Shown here piece after piece: positions 60,693 through 64,000 of a stretch of 64,000 nt of DNA (its first letter is position 1; each line of letters opens with the position of its first letter). Position numbers and translations under genes: made by a program. The stretch is from NCBI GenBank assembly GCA_965250195.1, contig OZ252295.1:620001-684000 (forward strand), read 5' to 3'. The notes beneath the pieces were generated by a model, which saw only the letters and a list, made by a program, of their open reading frames with translations, was not told where the DNA came from and did not search any database. Origin of the DNA: CAUZIR01 sp965250195 (GTDB lineage Bacteria > Chloroflexota > Dehalococcoidia > Lucifugimonadales > UBA2962).

Positions 60693-61678
60693 TACTTCTT
60701 CTTTGCCTCCGGCTCGTCTGAAGGTTCTTCGACCGTCTCATCTGCGGCCGGCGCCTCTTCGGCGGGCTCCTCGGTGTCAGGCGCCTCTTGTTCTGGCGCC
60801 TCTTCCTGCGCGGCTTCTTCTTGCCCGGCCTCTGGGGCTTCAGGCTCTGCCACAGCAACGGGGGCCGCCATGGATGGAGATGCGTCTGTCACTCCGGTTG
60901 CTGCCGCCACTTCCGACGCCGCCGCGACCGACGCCGCCTCCGCCGCCGCCGCCGCCGCCGCCTCGGCCGCCTCCTGGGCCGCCGACTCTTCGGGACTGAG
61001 CGTCACTTCAATTGGCGCCATGTCCTCGATGTCCGGCTCTTTCTCTTGTTTGATGATGTCTCCGTGGTAGAGCCAGACTTTCACGCCGATTCGGCCAAAG
61101 TCAGTTGCCGCCTCGGCGATGGCGAAATCTACATCAGCGCGTAGCGTGTGCAACGGCACCCGGCCCTCCATGGCCTTTTCTCGCCTGGCGATGTCGGCGC
61201 CGCCCAGGCGACCGGCGATGACGATTTTTACGCCCTTCGCCCCGGCCTGCACGGTCCGGCTCACCGCCTGCCTGATCGCCCGTCTGTAGGCGATTCGGCG
61301 CTCTAGCTGGTCGGCCACGCTGCGAGCGACGAGGAATGCGTCCAATTCCGGCTGGCGGATCTCCTGGACGTTCAGACGCGCTCTTCGGTTGGTCAGCGAC
61401 TCGAGCATCTTGCGCAGCTCTTCGACCCTCTGGCCGCCCCGGCCGATGACGATGCCCGGTCTGGCGGTGTGGACAGTAACGACTACTTCAGACGAGTTGC
61501 GCTCAATCTCGACTTTTGAAATGCCCGCGTCCGGATATCGGGTCGCAATGTTGTTACGGATCGACAGGTCCTCTTTGACCAGCTCTCTGTAGTCGGCCGT
61601 CTTGGCAGCGAACCACGTCGCCTGCCAGTCCTTGATGATTCCCAGGCGGAAGCCTATGGGATGGGTCTTATGCCCCAA
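60692..61678 (-). CDS. rpsC: Ribosomal protein S3 with acidic Ala/Glu/Pro C-terminal extension
   Basis: 328 residues; S3 is usually 210-240. The core has GHKTHPIGFRLGI, the KH domain GIVIGRGGQRVEELRK and GRLGGADIARREKAMEGRVPLHTLRADVDF. From about residue 215 a tail rich in Ala, Glu and Pro (EEAPEQEAPDTEEPAEEAPA) runs to KKK. The TTG start at 61678 has GGAGG 6 bases upstream and overlaps the rplV end by 11 bases. Confidence 0.94.
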   Translation of the reverse strand: MGHKTHPIGFRLGIIKDWQATWFAAKTADYRELVKEDLSIRNNIATRYPDAGISKVEIERNSSEVVVTVHTARPGIVIGRGGQRVEELRKMLESLTNRRARLNVQEIRQPELDAFLVARSVADQLERRIAYRRAIRQAVSRTVQAGAKGVKIVIAGRLGGADIARREKAMEGRVPLHTLRADVDFAIAEAATDFGRIGVKVWLYHGDIIKQEKEPDIEDMAPIEVTLSPEESAAQEAAEAAAAAAAEAASVAAASEVAAATGVTDASPSMAAPVAVAEPEAPEAGQEEAAQEEAPEQEAPDTEEPAEEAPAADETVEEPSDEPEAKKK

Positions 61679-62024
61679 CTAGATCCTCCCCCTCGTCCTC
61701 GTCAACGACCACGGTGATGTGGCTGTTACGACGGATGATCCTGGCAGATCGCCCGCGTGCCCGTGCCCGGAAACGCTTTGTACTGGTGCCTTCGTTTGCG
61801 CATATAGAAACAATCTTTAAGTCCCCGACCCCGGACGCCAGCTCGTTTTCGGCGTTGGCGTTGGCGGAGCGAACGACTTTCGCGATAACTGCCGCCGCGG
61901 GCGAAGGCAAAAATTCAAGCGTGTGTAGCGCCTCATCGACAAACATGCCGCGCACGAGGTCGACTATGGGCCTGACCCGCTTGACCGAAAGTCCTGTGTT
62001 TTTAACTGTTGCAGTGGATGCCAT
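61668..62024 (-). CDS. rplV: Ribosomal protein L22
   Basis: 118 residues. VKRVRPIVDLVRGMFVDEAL, ANAENELASGVGDL and RFRARARGRSARIIRRNSHITVVV are diagnostic of uL22, which lines the exit tunnel. A short acidic end (DEDEGED) overlaps the S3 start. Confidence 0.97.
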   Translation of the reverse strand: MASTATVKNTGLSVKRVRPIVDLVRGMFVDEALHTLEFLPSPAAAVIAKVVRSANANAENELASGVGDLKIVSICANEGTSTKRFRARARGRSARIIRRNSHITVVVDEDEGEDLVGA

Positions 62025-62045
62025 CTCTGTTGCCTTCGAAAGGGT

Positions 62046-62330
62046 CTACGTGACCGTGCTGGTCCTGTCCGACCTGCCCATGTGTCCCCTGAACGTACGG
62101 GTGGGAGCGAACTCCCCAAGCCGGTGCCCCACCATGTTTTCCGTTATGTAAATGGGCACGTGCCGCCTACCGTCATGGACGGCGATGGTGAGCCCCAGCA
62201 TGTCGGGCATGATCATCGAGGGCCGTGACCAGGTCTTAATGACGGTCTTGTCTGTGCCCTGGCGAGCCCTATCGACCTTCTTGGCCAACTTGGCGTCAAC
62301 GAATGGGCCTTTCTTGATAGACCTGGACAT
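62046..62330 (-). CDS. rpsS: Ribosomal protein S19
   Basis: 94 residues. MSRSIKKGPFVDAKL, TWSRPSMIMPDMLG and MVGHRLGEFAPTRTFRGHMG are diagnostic of uS19. Normal length; its ATG immediately follows the rplB stop. Confidence 0.97.
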   Translation of the reverse strand: MSRSIKKGPFVDAKLAKKVDRARQGTDKTVIKTWSRPSMIMPDMLGLTIAVHDGRRHVPIYITENMVGHRLGEFAPTRTFRGHMGRSDRTSTVT

Positions 62331-63161
62331 CTACTTTTTGCCCCGCCTTCTGATTATGTTTTTGCCAGTGGCCTTGTTGCGCCTGGTGCGGTAACCCAGC
62401 GTGGGCTTGCCCCAAGGCGTTTTAGGACCGGGCATGCCAATCGGCGACTTGCCCTCCCCACCACCGTGCGGATGATCCCTCGGTGACATAACGACACCAC
62501 GTACAGAGGGCCGCCAACCCATGTTCCGCCTGCGCCCGGCCTTGCCGTATTTGACGTTTTTGTTGTCGACCGCCCCCAGCTGACCGATGCTGGCCATGCA
62601 CTCGCTGTGCAGCTTCCGCACCTCGCCAGATGGCAGGCGAACGAGGGTGTGATCTTCTTCCTTGGCCAGCACCTGGGCCGAGCCACCGGCGCTGCGAACC
62701 ATCTGGCCGCCACGCCCGATACTCATCTCTATGTTATGGATCTCGGTACCGGTGGGAATTGCCCGCAGAGGCAGGGCGTTGCCGGGGCGGATTTCCGCCT
62801 GGTCGCCCGCCATGACGGTGTCGCCAATCTTCAGGAGTTGGGGCGCGAGGATGTAGCGCCAGTCGCCGTCCGCATACTTGATGAGAGCTATGCGGGACGA
62901 GCGGTTGGGGTCGTACTCAATTGAGGTGACCTCGCCCGGGACGCCGGTCTTGTTTCTCTTGAAATCTATCTCCCGGTAGCGGCGCTTGTGCCCGCCGCCC
63001 CTGTGCCGCACAGAGATTCTGCCCTTGTTGTCTCGGCCGGCCCGTCTTTTCAGACCCTTGGTCAGCGACTTTTTCGGGTGGCGCGTGGTTATGTCGTCGG
63101 TCGTCTGGAGAACGACTCCCCTCTGACCGGGGGTATTTGGCTTAAGTGCTCTCAGTGGCAT
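62331..63161 (-). CDS. rplB: Ribosomal protein L2
   Basis: 276 residues. RHRGGGHKRRYREIDFKRNK, AGGSAQVLAKEEDHTLVRLPSGE and the peptidyl-transferase-region MSPRDHPHGGGEGKSPIG (with the conserved His) identify uL2. Starts 2 bases after rplW. Confidence 0.98.
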   Translation of the reverse strand: MPLRALKPNTPGQRGVVLQTTDDITTRHPKKSLTKGLKRRAGRDNKGRISVRHRGGGHKRRYREIDFKRNKTGVPGEVTSIEYDPNRSSRIALIKYADGDWRYILAPQLLKIGDTVMAGDQAEIRPGNALPLRAIPTGTEIHNIEMSIGRGGQMVRSAGGSAQVLAKEEDHTLVRLPSGEVRKLHSECMASIGQLGAVDNKNVKYGKAGRRRNMGWRPSVRGVVMSPRDHPHGGGEGKSPIGMPGPKTPWGKPTLGYRTRRNKATGKNIIRRRGKK

Positions 63162-63163
63162 AT

Positions 63164-63448
63164 CTACACGCCCTCGAAGATGGTGATTGATTCGCCGGGA
63201 GCCAGTTTCACGATGGCCTTTTTCCAGCTCTTGGCAAACGTGGGCCGGGGACCGAAGCGCTTGGACTTGCCTTTTACGATCATGGTGTTGACACCGGTCA
63301 CCCTGACCTCGAACGCCGTCTCGACGGCTTCCTTAATTTCCAACTTTGTTGCTCTGGTAGCGACCTCGAAAACGTACCGTCCTCGTTCTTGTAGAGCGGT
63401 GCTTTTTTCCGTTACTACCGGCCTGCGAATTACCAATGCGGTGTCCAT
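63164..63448 (-). CDS. rplW: Ribosomal protein L23
   Basis: 94 residues. ALVIRRPVVTEKSTALQERG, KLEIKEAVETAFEVRVTGVNTMIVKG and SWKKAIVKLAPGESI are diagnostic of uL23. The frame is open 40 codons upstream over rplD; the ATG at 63448, 2 bases after the rplD stop, is the correct start. Docks SRP and trigger factor at the tunnel exit. Confidence 0.97.
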   Translation of the reverse strand: MDTALVIRRPVVTEKSTALQERGRYVFEVATRATKLEIKEAVETAFEVRVTGVNTMIVKGKSKRFGPRPTFAKSWKKAIVKLAPGESITIFEGV

Positions 63449-63450
63449 AT

Positions 63451-64000
63451 TTATGCGTCTTCTGTCCCGGTATCGCCGCTGGCCGCGTCGCCATCGGCCC
63501 CGTCGCTTTTGGCCGCGTCGTCGTTGCCTGCCGAGCCCTTGCCTTTTCTCACGAAGGGACCGCCCCACAGCCTCTCGGCCTCTCGGACGGCGTCCAGCGT
63601 CATGACGATTCGCCGGTGCTTGAGCAGATCAACCGTGTTGAGCTGGAAGGCTGGCATCATGGTCAGCTTGGGCACGTTCTTGGCCGAGCGCAGGACCTCG
63701 GGCTCCGCCCCGTCGGCGACCAGCAGCACCGAGCCGCTCACGTTGAGCGACGCCAGCGCGGCAACGAGGTGCCGTGTCTTGGCTTCGGCGAGGTTGAGTT
63801 TGTCGATGACGAGCAGTTCGCCGTCCCTGGCCCGCGATGACAGGGACGACTTCAAGGCCGCCCGCCGCATACGTTTGGGGGTGCGCTGGGTATAGTCCCT
63901 GGGCGAAGGCCCGAACGTGATGCCGCCACCCCGCCAGATTGGCGACCGGATCGAGCCGACACGAGCACGGCCGGTGCCCTTCTGGCGCCAGGGCTTTCGG
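63451..64000 (-). CDS. rplD: Ribosomal protein L4, start outside window
   Basis: C-terminal 182 codons of uL4. The frame is open to the window edge with RKPWRQKGTGRARVGSIRSP and WRGGGITFGPSPRDY, the loop that reaches the exit tunnel, then the globular domain (LLVADGAEPEVLRSAKNVPKL). The last 30 residues are an acidic Ala/Asp/Gly tail (DDAAKSDGADGDAASGD) beyond the usual end. The remainder and probably rplC lie beyond 64000. Confidence 0.96.
   Translation of the reverse strand, partial: RKPWRQKGTGRARVGSIRSPIWRGGGITFGPSPRDYTQRTPKRMRRAALKSSLSSRARDGELLVIDKLNLAEAKTRHLVAALASLNVSGSVLLVADGAEPEVLRSAKNVPKLTMMPAFQLNTVDLLKHRRIVMTLDAVREAERLWGGPFVRKGKGSAGNDDAAKSDGADGDAASGDTGTEDA

Noticed and set aside
1..64000. 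tRNA genes, CRISPR arrays, insertion sequences, replication origin
   Set aside because: No cloverleaf T-arm signatures, regularly spaced repeats, transposase motifs or DnaA-box clusters were seen on either strand.

Overview
The window looks like a high-GC chromosomal segment of an uncultured Chloroflexota bacterium, most likely the marine SAR202 / Dehalococcoidia-type group. That is an inference from gene content, with no 16S gene to confirm it. The signs are several short-chain dehydrogenases (SDRs), a luciferase-family flavin monooxygenase, an enolase-superfamily dehydratase, hydantoinase, two phosphotriesterase-like hydrolases, two CocE/NonD hydrolases and a CaiB/BaiF CoA transferase, all beside a complete long ribosomal-protein cluster. 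No tRNA, rRNA, CRISPR array or transposase was recognised.

Layout. 1-9.8 kb is catabolic: phosphotriesterase-like fragment, SDR, small unknown, D-hydantoinase, MFS transporter, DUF3179 lipoprotein, then a three-gene + strand cassette (flavin monooxygenase, SDR, CocE hydrolase) bracketed by degenerate direct repeats. 9.9-18.4 kb is mixed accessory DNA: a tiny Cys-rich protein, an aldo/keto reductase, a Kelch-type lipoprotein with a strong terminator, a broken SRA-HNH restriction-like nuclease of lower GC, a second CocE hydrolase, a Gfo/Idh/MocA oxidoreductase, a cupin and a tandem universal stress protein. 18.4-28.4 kb holds transport and regulation: a fused two-half ABC exporter, a NicO-type metal transporter, a CPA1 antiporter fused to a rhodanese domain (with an in-frame TAG and an in-frame TGA), a MarR/ABC-ATPase/ABC-2 permease drug-export operon (ATPase frameshifted), a frameshifted OmpR-type response regulator and a methyltransferase.

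28.6-31.1 kb is a tight pterin/7-deazaguanine operon: a pteridine-reductase-like SDR, QueD, QueC and FolE. 31.4-33.6 kb carries two oligopeptide-type ABC ATPases without permeases. 34-42.5 kb returns to catabolism: two SDRs separated by an 11-bp tandem repeat, a CoA transferase divergent from a ThDP enzyme, a VOC protein, a MetE-like protein, CinA and a phosphotriesterase-like hydrolase. A 233-bp gap at 42.5-42.7 kb has a promoter, an anti-Shine-Dalgarno match and a strong terminator on the minus strand, and may encode a small RNA.

42.7-64 kb runs on the minus strand. In transcription order it reads L4-L23-L2-S19-L22-S3-L16-L29-S17-L14-L24-L5-S14-S8-L6-L18-S5-L30-L15-SecY-Adk-Map-IF1-L36-S13-S11-[membrane protein]-S4-RpoA-L17-TruA-L13-S9, then an enolase-family dehydratase, a GatC-like protein and an amidase. 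Several ribosomal proteins carry unusual low-complexity tails: S17 and S3 acidic C-terminal, L5 basic N-terminal, L13 with a C-terminal SAP-like domain. A non-ribosomal membrane-protein gene sits between rpsK and rpsD.

The most interesting points are a candidate selenocysteine rhodanese-antiporter fusion, the putative anti-SD small RNA, the ribosomal-protein extensions, and four reading-frame disruptions between 13 and 27 kb that may be real decay or sequence errors.
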